From NCBI GenBank assembly GCA_937892275.1, contig CALAVG010000128.1, forward strand, positions 1 to 16,624: a DNA stretch of 16,624 nucleotides, read 5' to 3'. The number at the start of each line of letters is the position of its first letter. Within the stretch, counting starts at the first letter, position 1. A model generated the notes under the pieces. The model saw nothing but the letters and a program-made list of their open reading frames with translations, did not search any database and was not told the origin of the DNA. Of the stretch, positions 1 to 8,211 are shown piece after piece. The stretch comes from an uncultured Methanomicrobiales archaeon. GTDB lineage: Archaea > Thermoplasmatota > Thermoplasmata > Methanomassiliicoccales > Methanomethylophilaceae. The translations under genes were made by a program, and so were the position numbers.

Positions 1-668
1 TCAAGAAGGGCACCCCTGTCATGCAGGCGATCCTCGACGAGACCCGCGAGACGTACAAGGCGTCCAAGAACATCTGCTTCGACGGCAACGGTTATTCCGA
101 GGAGTGGAAGAAGGAAGCGAAGAAGCGCGGTCTCGACTGCGAGACATCCCCTCCCAAGTCCTACGAGGCTCTCACGACCAAGCAGACCGTTGAGCTCTAC
201 AAGAGGACCGGTGTAATGACCGCGGACGAGCTGGAGGCGAGGAAGGAGACCTTCTGCGATATATACAGCAAGAAGGTGGAGATCGAGGCGAGGATCCTTG
301 CGGATCTGACCGAGAACCACATCCTCCCGATCGCAACGCAGTACGAATCCCGTCTCCTCGAGAACGTCTCCAAGATGAAGGAGGTCTTCTCCGCCCAGGA
401 GTTCAAGAAGCTCTCATGCACCGAGATAGAGATGATAAGGCACATCGCTGAGGACCTCGCGGAGGTCCGTCAGCTCGCGGAGGACATGGAGGCCGCATGC
501 GACAAGGCGAACCGCTCCAAGACGGAATCCTCGAAGGCCAACGCATATCATGATAAGATACTCTCGTACATAGAGAAGATAAGGACCCTCATCGACGACC
601 TCGAGATGATTGTCGACGACGAGATGTGGCCCCTCCCCAAGTACCGCGAGCTGCTGTTCATACGCTGA
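1..668 (+). CDS. glnN: Glutamine synthetase type III (GlnN), C-terminal part
   Basis: This is the 3' end of a type III glutamine synthetase, the ATP-dependent enzyme that makes glutamine from glutamate and ammonia. The frame is open at the window edge (reading KKGTPVMQ from base 3), so the true start lies upstream; the ATG at 21 is internal. About 221 of the roughly 700 residues expected for the family are visible. Recognisable pieces are FDGNGYSEEW, the LTTKQTVELYKRTGVMT segment, a helical charged stretch (ENHILPIATQYESRLLENV), and the ending LPKYRELLFIR, which closes GSIII proteins. The catalytic domain is outside the window. GSIII is a large dodecameric form best known from Bacteroidetes, cyanobacteria and some gut microbes, and is distinct from GlnA. 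A hairpin follows the TGA at 687-708. The family call is confident. Confidence 0.9.
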   Translation, partial: KKGTPVMQAILDETRETYKASKNICFDGNGYSEEWKKEAKKRGLDCETSPPKSYEALTTKQTVELYKRTGVMTADELEARKETFCDIYSKKVEIEARILADLTENHILPIATQYESRLLENVSKMKEVFSAQEFKKLSCTEIEMIRHIAEDLAEVRQLAEDMEAACDKANRSKTESSKANAYHDKILSYIEKIRTLIDDLEMIVDDEMWPLPKYRELLFIR

Positions 669-686
669 CCAGCACTGTCTGGACAC

Positions 687-708
687 TCCTTCCGATGTAT
701 CGGAGGGA
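687..708 (+). terminator. Hairpin after glnN, possible terminator
   Basis: A 9-bp stem (687-695 with 700-708, one G-T wobble) closes a TGTA loop 18 bases after the glnN stop. No T-run follows, so it may protect the 3' end or assist termination rather than act alone. Confidence 0.4.
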
Positions 709-729
709 CTGATACGGCAATAAGTTAGA

Positions 730-737
730 TTTATATA
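730..737 (+). promoter_or_regulatory. TATA box of the thermosome gene
   Basis: TTTATATA is a near-ideal archaeal TATA box. A transcription start about 25 bases downstream would fall near 759, leaving a leader of about 38 bases that contains the palindrome at 765-779 and the GGAGG Shine-Dalgarno at 785-789. Confidence 0.7.
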
Positions 738-764
738 GAAGAACAAACTTTATCCGTATCAGTC

Positions 765-779
765 ATTCCAAATTGGAAT
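765..779 (+). promoter_or_regulatory. Perfect palindrome between thermosome TATA box and start codon
   Basis: ATTCCAA-A-TTGGAAT has two perfect 7-bp arms around one central base. It sits just downstream of the predicted transcription start, where a bound dimeric regulator would block RNA polymerase. Archaeal heat-shock repressors such as Phr and HSR1 bind promoter-proximal inverted repeats of other sequences, so an operator for a heat-shock regulator is a reasonable inference. No regulator gene is visible beside it. Confidence 0.45.
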
Positions 780-796
780 ATATTGGAGGAGAAAAA

Positions 797-2422
797 ATGG
801 GAATGGGTAACGCCCCCGTCATCATCCTGAGAGAAGGAACAAAAAGGGAGAAAGGCAAGGACGCGCAGATGAACAACATCGCCGCCGCAGTAGCCATCTC
901 CGGAGCAGTCAAGAGTAGCCTGGGACCCAGGGGAATGGACAAGATGCTTGTCGATTCCATGGGAGATGTCATCATCACCAACGATGGTGTCACGATCCTC
1001 AAGGAAATGGATGTCCAGCACCCCGCAGCGAAGATGCTCGTCGAGGTCGCGAAGACACAGGACGCAGAGGTCGGAGACGGAACAACAACATCCGTCGTCC
1101 TCGCAGGTGAGCTCCTCAAGAAGGCCACCGACCTGATCGATGCCAACGTGCATCCCACTATCATCGCAAAGGGATACAGGATGGCCAACGACAAGGCACA
1201 GGAGATCCTCAACAAGATCGCAATGCCCGTCTCCATCGATGACACGAAGACACTGAAGCTCATCGCACAGACCGCGATGATCTCCAAGCAGGTCAACCAG
1301 TCCAAGGAGCTTTTCGCGGACATCGTCGTCGACGCAATCAAGACCATCGCCGACAAGAAGGGCAAGGGCTACGACATCGACCTCAAGAACATCACAACAG
1401 TCAAGAAGGCCGGAGCCAACATGGAAGAGACAGAGATCATCAAGGGTCTCGTCATCGACAAGGAGCCCGTCCAGCTGAACATGGAGAAGATCGTCAAGAA
1501 GGCCAAGATCGCACTGATCGACACAGCCTTCGAGGTCAAGAAGACCGAGATCGATGCTAAGATCCAGATCAACGACCCCGCACAGATTGCCGCCTTCGTC
1601 AAGGAGGAGGAGAACATGCTGAAGAAGATGGTCGACAAGGTCGTCGAGGCTGGTGCGAACGTCGTCTTCTGCCAGAAAGGAATCGACGACCCCGCACAGC
1701 ATATGTTCACAAAGGCCGGAATCTACGCCTGCAGGCGTGTGAAGAAGTCCGACATGGAGAGACTCGCGAAGTCCACCGGAGCCAACATCATCAACAACAT
1801 CAGCGACCTCGAGAAGGGCGACCTCGGATACGCGGACTGCGTAGAACTGAAGAAGGTCGGAGAGGAGCAGATGACATTCATCTCCGGACTCAAGGACCCC
1901 AAGACGGTCACCATCCTCGTAAGGGGAGGAACCACACACGTCGCTGACGAGGTCGAGAGATCCCTCGTCGACGCATGGTCCGTCGTCAAGGTCGCGATCG
2001 AGGACGGAAAGATGGTCACCGGAGGAGGATCCACCGCAATGGAGATCGCAATGCAGCTCCGTGACTACGCACAGTCTGTCGGCGGAAGGGAGCAGATTGC
2101 AATCGAGGCATTCGCTTCCGCAATGGAGGTCATCCCCTCGACACTCGCCGAGAACGCGGGACATGACCCCATCAACGTCCTGATCGAGATGAGGAAGCAG
2201 CACAAGGGCAAGAAGGTCTACGCCGGATTCAACCCCTACACCGGAAAGGTGGAGGACATGAAGAAGCTCAACGTAATCGAGCCCTACAGGATCGGTACAC
2301 AGGCCATCAACTCGGCCACCGACGCTGCGGTCATGATCCTCAGGATCGACGATGTCATCGCTGCTGCAACGCACAGCGGACCCGGACCCCAGGACATGCC
2401 CGACATGAGCGACATGATGTAA
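797..2422 (+). CDS. thsA: Thermosome subunit (group II chaperonin)
   Basis: A 541-residue subunit of the archaeal double-ring chaperonin, which folds proteins in the cytosol by ATP-driven opening and closing of a built-in lid. The frame can open at TTG 773, but ATG 797 is preferred because GGAGG (785-789) sits 7 bases before it and the product then begins MGMGNAPVIILREGTKR, as thermosomes do. Visible motifs are SLGPRGMDKMLVD (about 41-53), the nucleotide-binding loop GDGTTT (93-98), GGGSTAMEIA in the C-terminal equatorial domain, and NAGHDPINVL. The length is normal. The tail GPGPQDMPDMSDMM is the Met-rich flexible terminus typical of the family. It has its own TATA box and a palindrome in its leader. 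The gene stands directly upstream of grpE-dnaK-dnaJ, making one chaperone locus. Which thermosome paralog (alpha or beta) cannot be decided here. Confidence 0.96.
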   Translation: MGMGNAPVIILREGTKREKGKDAQMNNIAAAVAISGAVKSSLGPRGMDKMLVDSMGDVIITNDGVTILKEMDVQHPAAKMLVEVAKTQDAEVGDGTTTSVVLAGELLKKATDLIDANVHPTIIAKGYRMANDKAQEILNKIAMPVSIDDTKTLKLIAQTAMISKQVNQSKELFADIVVDAIKTIADKKGKGYDIDLKNITTVKKAGANMEETEIIKGLVIDKEPVQLNMEKIVKKAKIALIDTAFEVKKTEIDAKIQINDPAQIAAFVKEEENMLKKMVDKVVEAGANVVFCQKGIDDPAQHMFTKAGIYACRRVKKSDMERLAKSTGANIINNISDLEKGDLGYADCVELKKVGEEQMTFISGLKDPKTVTILVRGGTTHVADEVERSLVDAWSVVKVAIEDGKMVTGGGSTAMEIAMQLRDYAQSVGGREQIAIEAFASAMEVIPSTLAENAGHDPINVLIEMRKQHKGKKVYAGFNPYTGKVEDMKKLNVIEPYRIGTQAINSATDAAVMILRIDDVIAAATHSGPGPQDMPDMSDMM

Positions 2423-2438
2423 ACACATTGAACTCCAG

Positions 2439-2458
2439 GCGGGGGCCAGATCCCCCGC
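2439..2458 (+). terminator. GC-rich hairpin between thermosome and grpE genes
   Basis: A perfect 7-bp stem GCGGGGG/CCCCCGC (2439-2445, 2452-2458) with a 6-base loop lies 17 bases after the thermosome stop. There is no T-run after it. No convincing TATA box follows before grpE, so it may be a partial terminator or mRNA-processing/stability element that lets thermosome transcript exceed the downstream genes. Confidence 0.45.
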
Positions 2459-2494
2459 TGATCCCTTATCCAAGCACGTTAAAGAAGGTACAGT

Positions 2495-3022
2495 ATGACT
2501 GGTAAGTCTAAAGAGAAAAAGAAGGACAATACATCCAATGAACCTCAGGACGAGGTCGATATAATCGAGGAAGAGCCCAAGGTCGATCCCCTCAAAGAGG
2601 CACAGGAGAAGGCCGACAAGTACCTCGATATGGCCCTTCGTCTCCAGGCGGACTTCGACAACTACCGCAAGAGGAAGGAGCGCGAGACCGAGGAGTACAA
2701 GAAGTACGCCACCTCGGGGATAGTCACCGAGCTTCTTACAATCGTGGACGATCTGGACCGTGCATTGGAGCATGCCTCGGAGGAGAACGACCTCGTCGTC
2801 GGTATCAGAGGCGTAAGGACGAATCTGATGAAGATCCTCGAGAACAACGGCCTGCAGGAGATCCCTGCCGACGGCAAGTTCGATCCCAACTACCACGAGG
2901 CCCTGATGGCCGTGGAGGGAGAGGAGGACGATCAGATAGCAGAGGTGTTCCAGAAAGGATACACCCTGAACGGAAAGGTCATAAGATTCACAAAAGTGAA
3001 AGTGACGAAGAAAACGGCTTAA
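2495..3022 (+). CDS. grpE: GrpE, nucleotide exchange factor of DnaK
   Basis: A 175-residue GrpE, which releases ADP from DnaK so that the chaperone can let go of its substrate; it acts as a dimer in the cytosol. The first 35 residues are charged and probably disordered. A long coiled-coil helix follows (ADKYLDMALRLQADFDNYRKR, about 36-60), then the helical-bundle region with LLTIVDDLDRALEHA. The C-terminal beta domain, which contacts the DnaK nucleotide domain, carries GKFDPNYHEALM and ends GYTLNGKVIRFTKVKVTKK. Length and order are normal. ATG 2495 has AAGGT at 2485-2489. It is followed after 21 bases by dnaK, in the order grpE-dnaK-dnaJ usual for archaea that acquired this system from bacteria. 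Confidence 0.96.
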   Translation: MTGKSKEKKKDNTSNEPQDEVDIIEEEPKVDPLKEAQEKADKYLDMALRLQADFDNYRKRKERETEEYKKYATSGIVTELLTIVDDLDRALEHASEENDLVVGIRGVRTNLMKILENNGLQEIPADGKFDPNYHEALMAVEGEEDDQIAEVFQKGYTLNGKVIRFTKVKVTKKTA

Positions 3023-3043
3023 TCATTAGGAAGGTGAGCAAGT

Positions 3044-4909
3044 ATGTCAAGAATCATCGGAATTGATCTAGGAACAAGCAATTCGGCCGCCTCCATCATG
3101 GAGGGAGGAAGGCCGACAATGATCCCCAGCGCAGAGGGAACCAGCGTCGGAGGAAAGTCATTCCCTTCGTACGTAGCATTCACAAAGGACGGACAGCTCC
3201 TCGTCGGAGAGCCCGCTAGGAGGCAGGCCGTCACCAACCCTGACGGAACAATCAAGAACGTCAAGAGGAAGATGGGAGGTAACGAGAAGGTCACAGCCCT
3301 GGGCAAGGAATACACACCCCAGCAGATCTCCGCATTCATCCTCCAGAAAATCAAGAAGGACGCCGAGTCCTACCTCGGAGAGACAGTGGACAAAGCTGTC
3401 ATCACAGTCCCTGCCTACTTCAACGACAACCAGAGGCAGGCAACGAAGGACGCCGGTGCGATCGCCGGATTGGAAGTAGTCCGTATCATCAACGAACCCA
3501 CCGCAGCGGCACTCGCATACGGTCTGGACAAGTCCGATGTCGAGCAGAAGATCATGGTCTTCGACCTCGGAGGAGGAACCCTCGATGTCACCATCATGGA
3601 CTTCAGCGACGGAGTGTTCGAGGTCCTGTCCACATCCGGAGACACCCAGCTGGGAGGATCCGATATGGATGAGGCTCTGACGAACTACGTCATCGGCGAG
3701 TTCAAGAAGCAGAACGGAATCGATCTAGCAGCAGACAACATGGCCTTCTGGAGAGTAAGGGAGGCATGTGAGAAGGCGAAGATCGAGCTGTCCACTACCA
3801 TGCAGACAGAGGTCAACCTGCCCTTCATCGCATCCGACGCATCCGGACCCAAGCACCTGATCCAGACGATCACCCGTGCAAAGCTAGAGGAGCTCGTTGA
3901 GCCCATCGTCAACAGATGCAAGCAGTCGATCACACAGGCCATCAGCGATGCGCACCTGTCCAACGACAAGATCGACAAGATCATCATGGTCGGAGGACCC
4001 ACCAGGATGCCTATCGTCCAGAACTTCGTCGAGAGCATCGTCGGACCCAAGATCCAGCGTGGAATCGACCCGATGGAATGTGTGTCCATGGGAGCTTCGA
4101 TCCAGGGAGCGGTCCTGTCCGGAGAGGTCAAGGACGTCCTTTTGCTTGATGTCACTCCTCTGTCCCTCGGTATCGAGACCCTCGGAGGAATCGCGACAAA
4201 GCTGATCGACAGGAACACCACCATCCCGACCAAGAAGTCGCAGGTGTTCTCCACCGCAGCCGACAACCAGCCCTCCGTGGAGATCAACGTCGTGCAGGGA
4301 GAGAGGCAGATGGCGGCCGACAACACGTCGCTCGGTAAGTTCATCCTCGACGGAATACCCCCGGCACCCCGCGGAATCCCTCAGATCGAGGTCACATTCG
4401 ATATCGATGCCAACGGTATCATCAACGTCACCGCGAAGGACAAGGGAACCGGCAAGGAGCAGAAGATCACCATCGCATCCTCCAACAAGCTCAGCAAGGA
4501 AGAGATCGACGACCTGGTCAAGCAGGCCGAGAAGTTCGCAGACGCCGACAAGAAGAAGGCGGAGCAGGTCGAGGTCCACAACCAGGCCGAGACAGCTGTA
4601 TACACCGTACGCAAGTCCCTCGACGAGCTCGGAGAGAAGGTCACACAGCAGGAGAGGGCCACCATCGAGGCAGCAATCTCCGATCTGGAGGCGGCCAACA
4701 AGACCGACAACGTCGATGACATCAAGGCGAAGATGGATGCTCTCATGAAGGCCATGGGGCCCGTCAGCCAGAGGGTGTACCAGGAAGCATCCCAGCAGCA
4801 GGCCCAGCAGGGACCAGCACAGGAGGCTCCCAAGCAGGACTCCGGAAGCAGCAGCAACAACAACGGCGACTACGTGGACGCCGACTACAAGATCGTTGAC
4901 GACGAGTGA
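3044..4909 (+). CDS. dnaK: DnaK (Hsp70 chaperone)
   Basis: A 621-residue Hsp70. It binds exposed hydrophobic peptide segments in an ATP-controlled cycle, with DnaJ stimulating hydrolysis and GrpE exchanging nucleotide. The N-terminal ATPase domain (about 1-355) starts IGIDLGTSNSAAS and includes AYFNDNQRQATKDAG, INEPTAAALAYG and VFDLGGGTLDVTI. The linker is DVLLLDVTPLSLGIETLGG, followed by the beta substrate-binding domain and helical lid. The C-terminus is Gln/Ser/Asn-rich and ends VDADYKIVDDE. The stretch NVKRKMGGNEKVTALGKEYTP shows that the roughly 25-residue insert of proteobacterial DnaK is absent, as in Gram-positive and other archaeal DnaKs, consistent with transfer from bacteria. AAGGTGA precedes ATG 3044. 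The stop overlaps the dnaJ leader. Confidence 0.97.
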   Translation: MSRIIGIDLGTSNSAASIMEGGRPTMIPSAEGTSVGGKSFPSYVAFTKDGQLLVGEPARRQAVTNPDGTIKNVKRKMGGNEKVTALGKEYTPQQISAFILQKIKKDAESYLGETVDKAVITVPAYFNDNQRQATKDAGAIAGLEVVRIINEPTAAALAYGLDKSDVEQKIMVFDLGGGTLDVTIMDFSDGVFEVLSTSGDTQLGGSDMDEALTNYVIGEFKKQNGIDLAADNMAFWRVREACEKAKIELSTTMQTEVNLPFIASDASGPKHLIQTITRAKLEELVEPIVNRCKQSITQAISDAHLSNDKIDKIIMVGGPTRMPIVQNFVESIVGPKIQRGIDPMECVSMGASIQGAVLSGEVKDVLLLDVTPLSLGIETLGGIATKLIDRNTTIPTKKSQVFSTAADNQPSVEINVVQGERQMAADNTSLGKFILDGIPPAPRGIPQIEVTFDIDANGIINVTAKDKGTGKEQKITIASSNKLSKEEIDDLVKQAEKFADADKKKAEQVEVHNQAETAVYTVRKSLDELGEKVTQQERATIEAAISDLEAANKTDNVDDIKAKMDALMKAMGPVSQRVYQEASQQQAQQGPAQEAPKQDSGSSSNNNGDYVDADYKIVDDE

Positions 4910-4914
4910 GACAG

Positions 4915-6033
4915 ATGCCGAGAGACTACTATGAGGTCCTCGGGGTGGAGAAATCCGCCACCCCCGAGGAGATAAAGAAGGCGTACCGCTCCCTCGCGAA
5001 GAAGTACCACCCTGACGTATCCACCGAGCCCAAGGAGGTCGCGGAAGCGAAGTTCAAGGAGATCTCGGAAGCCTATGAGGTCCTCTCGGATCCGGAGAAG
5101 AGGAACCTGTACGACCAGTACGGTTTCGACGGAGTCAAGCAGCAGTTCGGAGAAGGCGGATTCACCTGGGACAACTTCACGCGTGCCGACGATATCAGCG
5201 ACATATTCGGTGATCTCTTCGGGAGCATGTTCGGCGGAGGCATGAGGTCATCCAGGTCCCGCAACTCCCCCCAGCAGGGGGACTCCCTCAGGTACGACAT
5301 CGAGATAACCCTGAAGGATGTGCTCGAGGGGAAGAAGGTCAAACTAGATGTTCCCCACGCAATCATCTGCGAGGACTGTAAGGGTACCGGCGGAAAGAAC
5401 GGGAATGTGACAACATGTTCCAAGTGCGGCGGTACCGGTCAGGTGCAGATGGTCAGGAGGACTCCCTTCGGGAACATGGTATCGGTGTCCGATTGTCCCG
5501 ACTGCCGCGGAAAGGGAAAGACCTCCTCGGAGAAGTGTCCCCGCTGCCGCGGAAACGGCAGACTCACCGTGGACTCCCACATCGACCTCAACGTGCCGAA
5601 AGGTATCGACGAGGGAATGAGGATCAGGGTCCCCAGCGCAGGTAATGCAGGATACAACGGAGGTCCCGCAGGGGACCTGTTCGTCGTGGTCCACGTGAAG
5701 GAGGACAAGAACTTCGAGCGTGACGGAGCGAACCTCTGGGCCGAAGTGACTACGACCTACCCCAGACTGGTCCTCGGAGGAGAGGAGACCGTGACCGCCA
5801 TCGACGGCGACAAGGTCGCACTCACCATCCCCGCAGGAACACAGGTCGGAACGGTGCTAAGGATCCCTGGTAAGGGTCTTCCCAGGATGAACTCCTCGTC
5901 GAGGGGCGACATGATGATCCGTGTCTTCGTCAACGTCCCCAAGAAGGTCTCGGAAGAGGAGAAGGAGCTTTTGAGGAAGCTCGATTCTGATGCCGGAAAG
6001 GGTGCCAAGAAGGGCCGTAAGAAACTGTTTTGA
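4915..6033 (+). CDS. dnaJ: DnaJ (Hsp40 co-chaperone)
   Basis: A 372-residue type I Hsp40 that delivers substrates to DnaK and triggers its ATPase. It shows all four parts in order: the J domain (about 1-68) with HPD at 32-34, a Gly/Phe-rich linker (FGDLFGSMFGGG), a zinc region with four CxxCxGxG repeats (CEDCKGTG, CSKCGGTG, CPDCRGKG, CPRCRGNG), and a C-terminal substrate-binding domain. ATG 4915 is preferred, giving MPRDYYEVLGV. A GTG at 4906 is in frame, but its bases form GTGA, overlap the dnaK stop, and serve well as the Shine-Dalgarno for 4915. Translation is therefore probably coupled to dnaK. A strong terminator follows, ending the chaperone operon. Confidence 0.96.
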   Translation: MPRDYYEVLGVEKSATPEEIKKAYRSLAKKYHPDVSTEPKEVAEAKFKEISEAYEVLSDPEKRNLYDQYGFDGVKQQFGEGGFTWDNFTRADDISDIFGDLFGSMFGGGMRSSRSRNSPQQGDSLRYDIEITLKDVLEGKKVKLDVPHAIICEDCKGTGGKNGNVTTCSKCGGTGQVQMVRRTPFGNMVSVSDCPDCRGKGKTSSEKCPRCRGNGRLTVDSHIDLNVPKGIDEGMRIRVPSAGNAGYNGGPAGDLFVVVHVKEDKNFERDGANLWAEVTTTYPRLVLGGEETVTAIDGDKVALTIPAGTQVGTVLRIPGKGLPRMNSSSRGDMMIRVFVNVPKKVSEEEKELLRKLDSDAGKGAKKGRKKLF

Positions 6034-6051
6034 AACGATTAGTTACTCCAA

Positions 6052-6111
6052 TATATCCCAAGGGGGCCCGAAAGGGCCCTCACCCGGGATATAAGATCTG
6101 TTTTTACTTTT
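6052..6111 (+). terminator. Strong terminator closing the chaperone operon
   Basis: Two nested stems: an outer perfect 8-bp pair TATATCCC/GGGATATA (6052-6059, 6086-6093) and an inner GGGCCC-GAAA-GGGCCC hairpin (6064-6079). It is followed by TTTTTACTTTT (6101-6111). Archaeal termination depends mainly on the U-rich tract, which is present here. The right outer arm also reads ATATAAG and could double as a weak TATA element for the exporter downstream. Confidence 0.75.
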
Positions 6112-6129
6112 GGATCACGAACGTCCTTC

Positions 6130-6151
6130 GAGTAACTATTATAGTCAACTC
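6130..6151 (+). promoter_or_regulatory. Imperfect inverted repeat upstream of the MATE exporter
   Basis: GAGT-a-ACTAT-t-ATAGT-ca-ACTC is a 22-base near-palindrome with a small bulge. Its centre, CTATTATAG, is the best TATA-like element in this spacer, so a regulator bound here could compete with TBP. Function is inferred from position and symmetry only. Confidence 0.3.
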
Positions 6152-6211
6152 GGCCATTGCCATCTCATACCCGAACGGTGCTTCAGCGCCGGCGAAGTCC
6201 GTAAGGATGTG

Positions 6212-8098
6212 ATGAAGATGACCCAAGAGGCCCCTATCCCCGATGAAGTGCTGAAGGAGCACATGGATAGGATCAAGAGTTCTCCCGGGGAATGGATAGT
6301 CGCGATCCTCCTATCGGTACTCATACCCGGTCTGGGAGTGATCTATTTCGGAGAGATCAAGAAGGGTCTCAAACTGTTCTTCCTGGCCGCCGCCATATAC
6401 GTTCTGGAGGCGGTCCTCTATGAGTTCATCCTTACGTCGGAGAACATCTTCATCCCTCTTCTTCACTCGATCGTATTGCTCGCATCCATAGTCGTATGGC
6501 TGTACAACGTGGTCGAGACGATCCGCCTCTATGAGGTAGACATGAAGCTGTGGTACATGAAGATCAGTGCCGCAGATAAGATCGAGATCCTGGACAAGGA
6601 CCTCTCTGAGAGGGTGGACATCCTTCACATCGCCAAACTCGGGCTCTGGATCAGTGCCAAGTTGGATTTCATCAAGTTCAAGTTGGAGAGGGAAGAGAAG
6701 GAGAAGAAAGGATCCAATCTGGACCTTATGATGAGCGAACCGAAACGCGCCATCATCTACCTGTCCCTGATGGTCAGCATGACATTCGTCGCGACGAAGG
6801 TCAACTCGTTCCTGGATAAGATGTGGATCTCCAAGATAAGCGAGGAGGCGGTCTCGGCCATCTCCACAGTATCCCCTATCTATTCGGTGGTCGCCGCCAT
6901 CGGAGTCGGAGTCGGTACCGGCGCATGCATCTGCATCTCGTATGCTCTTGGTAAGAAGGATTTCGACAGGTCCCAGAAGCTGGCGGATGCTTCGGTATTC
7001 CTTTCGATCCTCCTCTCGATTCCCACCGCATTGTTCCTAATCCTCTCGATAGATCCCATCGTATCCGTACAAGGACCGGAGATCACAGAGTTGGCCACAC
7101 AGTACGTTATACCTCTTGCCATCGGTTGTCCCGCTATCATCCTTACAGGAGTGCTAGGCAGTTTGTTCAAGGCAGAAGGGGCCATGAAGATAATGACGTT
7201 TTGTTCCCTGCTGAGCATCCCGGTCAATGCGATTCTGACCCCTGTGTTCATCAATGTCTGCTGGTGGGGCATACTGGGAGCATCGGCCGCTACGGTATTG
7301 GGATCGTTGGTGTCGATGATCGCATCGTTCCATTACTTCAAGAAAGGCAATTATCATTTCAAGATCAGAATCAAGGCCCCTCAGTCCGCGGCCATCAGGG
7401 AGGTCCTTACCGTAGGCGGACCAAAGGCTGTGGAGGAAGTCCTCGGTGGCATTCTGATGCTCGCACAGACCGTCCTCGTTGCGGTCACAGCCGGATCGGC
7501 CGCTTTGGCCATCACCGGTCTGGGATTCGCTTTCCCGTATCTCATGACGACGATTCCGGATTCCATATCGGCAGGTTCCCAGCCGGTATGTTCCGCCCAG
7601 GCGGGAGCACACAATACAGATGTGATGAGGTCCTCTATGAGTTATTCGTTCAAGCTCATGATAGGGCTGTCCTTGATACCAACCATCGTCCTGCTCCTCT
7701 TTACCGAGCCTATATTGTCCATATTCGGCAATGGTAACACTGTAATGTCCGAGGATCTGGTGAACGCCACACGTATCTACGCGCTTGCCATACCGTTCTA
7801 CCTCCTGCAGAGGATGTGCACCAACATGCTGCAGGTGGTCAGGAAATCCCATATCTCCGCACCGATCTATATCGGATTCGGAATACTCAGACTTGTTCTG
7901 ATTGTACTATTCGTAAGCACGGCGATGGGAGCTGTCATAGTGGAATGCTCCATCTACCTCATGAGCGCCATCGTACTCGGTCTGGCCCTCATGTACTACG
8001 CCAAGACGTTCGATCCCGACAAGGTGGACGAGAATGCGGAGAAGAGGCTAGATCTGCTTGCCTCTTTGAGACCGATCAAGAAGACGGCGGATTCCTGA
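6212..8098 (+). CDS. MATE-family efflux transporter with N-terminal membrane extension
   Basis: A 628-residue membrane protein. Residues about 170-610 are a MATE-type cation-coupled multidrug exporter: the core begins near LMMSEPKRAIIYLSLMVSMTF, continues FLDKMWISKISEEAVSAISTVSP and GVGVGTGACICISYALGKKDF, and repeats the fold in the second half (GGPKAVEEVLGGIL...). About 12 membrane segments fit. MATE proteins are usually near 450 residues. The extra 170 at the front hold about three membrane segments, starting with ILLSVLIPGLGVIYFGEIKKGLK, a TM2-like pattern, then a charged helix ending EREEKEKK. Starts: the frame opens at TTG 6110, but GGATGTGAT (6205-6213) supports ATG 6218 and AAGGA supports ATG 6212; the two products differ by two residues. 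The substrate is unknown. It is separated from dnaJ by a terminator. Confidence 0.85.
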   Translation: MKMTQEAPIPDEVLKEHMDRIKSSPGEWIVAILLSVLIPGLGVIYFGEIKKGLKLFFLAAAIYVLEAVLYEFILTSENIFIPLLHSIVLLASIVVWLYNVVETIRLYEVDMKLWYMKISAADKIEILDKDLSERVDILHIAKLGLWISAKLDFIKFKLEREEKEKKGSNLDLMMSEPKRAIIYLSLMVSMTFVATKVNSFLDKMWISKISEEAVSAISTVSPIYSVVAAIGVGVGTGACICISYALGKKDFDRSQKLADASVFLSILLSIPTALFLILSIDPIVSVQGPEITELATQYVIPLAIGCPAIILTGVLGSLFKAEGAMKIMTFCSLLSIPVNAILTPVFINVCWWGILGASAATVLGSLVSMIASFHYFKKGNYHFKIRIKAPQSAAIREVLTVGGPKAVEEVLGGILMLAQTVLVAVTAGSAALAITGLGFAFPYLMTTIPDSISAGSQPVCSAQAGAHNTDVMRSSMSYSFKLMIGLSLIPTIVLLLFTEPILSIFGNGNTVMSEDLVNATRIYALAIPFYLLQRMCTNMLQVVRKSHISAPIYIGFGILRLVLIVLFVSTAMGAVIVECSIYLMSAIVLGLALMYYAKTFDPDKVDENAEKRLDLLASLRPIKKTADS

Positions 8099-8173
8099 GA
8101 ACTGTACCATAGAGGAGGTCAGAACACACAGGTCAATCATTCCGATAACAGGATTTCTGGATTCAACCATCTC

Positions 8174-8190
8174 TATAATAATATTATAAA
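8174..8190 (+). promoter_or_regulatory. TATA box and AT palindrome of the DUF1508 gene
   Basis: TATAATA-A-TATTATA (8174-8188) is a perfect AT-only palindrome that includes the TATA box ATTATAAA. Its centre lies about 26-30 bases before ATG 8212, the distance from TATA box to transcription start, and no Shine-Dalgarno is present. This predicts a leaderless mRNA. Confidence 0.55.
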
Positions 8191-8211
8191 CCTCGATGCA
8201 AATCCCCATCC

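Noticed and set aside
731..2896. 721-codon open frame on the minus strand opposite the thermosome and grpE genes
   Set aside because: It is an antisense shadow caused by GC-rich, biased codons of the real plus-strand genes; the translation is Leu/Val/Asp-rich with no recognisable domain.
3884..4579. 231-codon minus-strand frame, and other frames inside dnaK
   Set aside because: They lie within the intact dnaK gene and are Asp/Leu-rich shadows without family resemblance.
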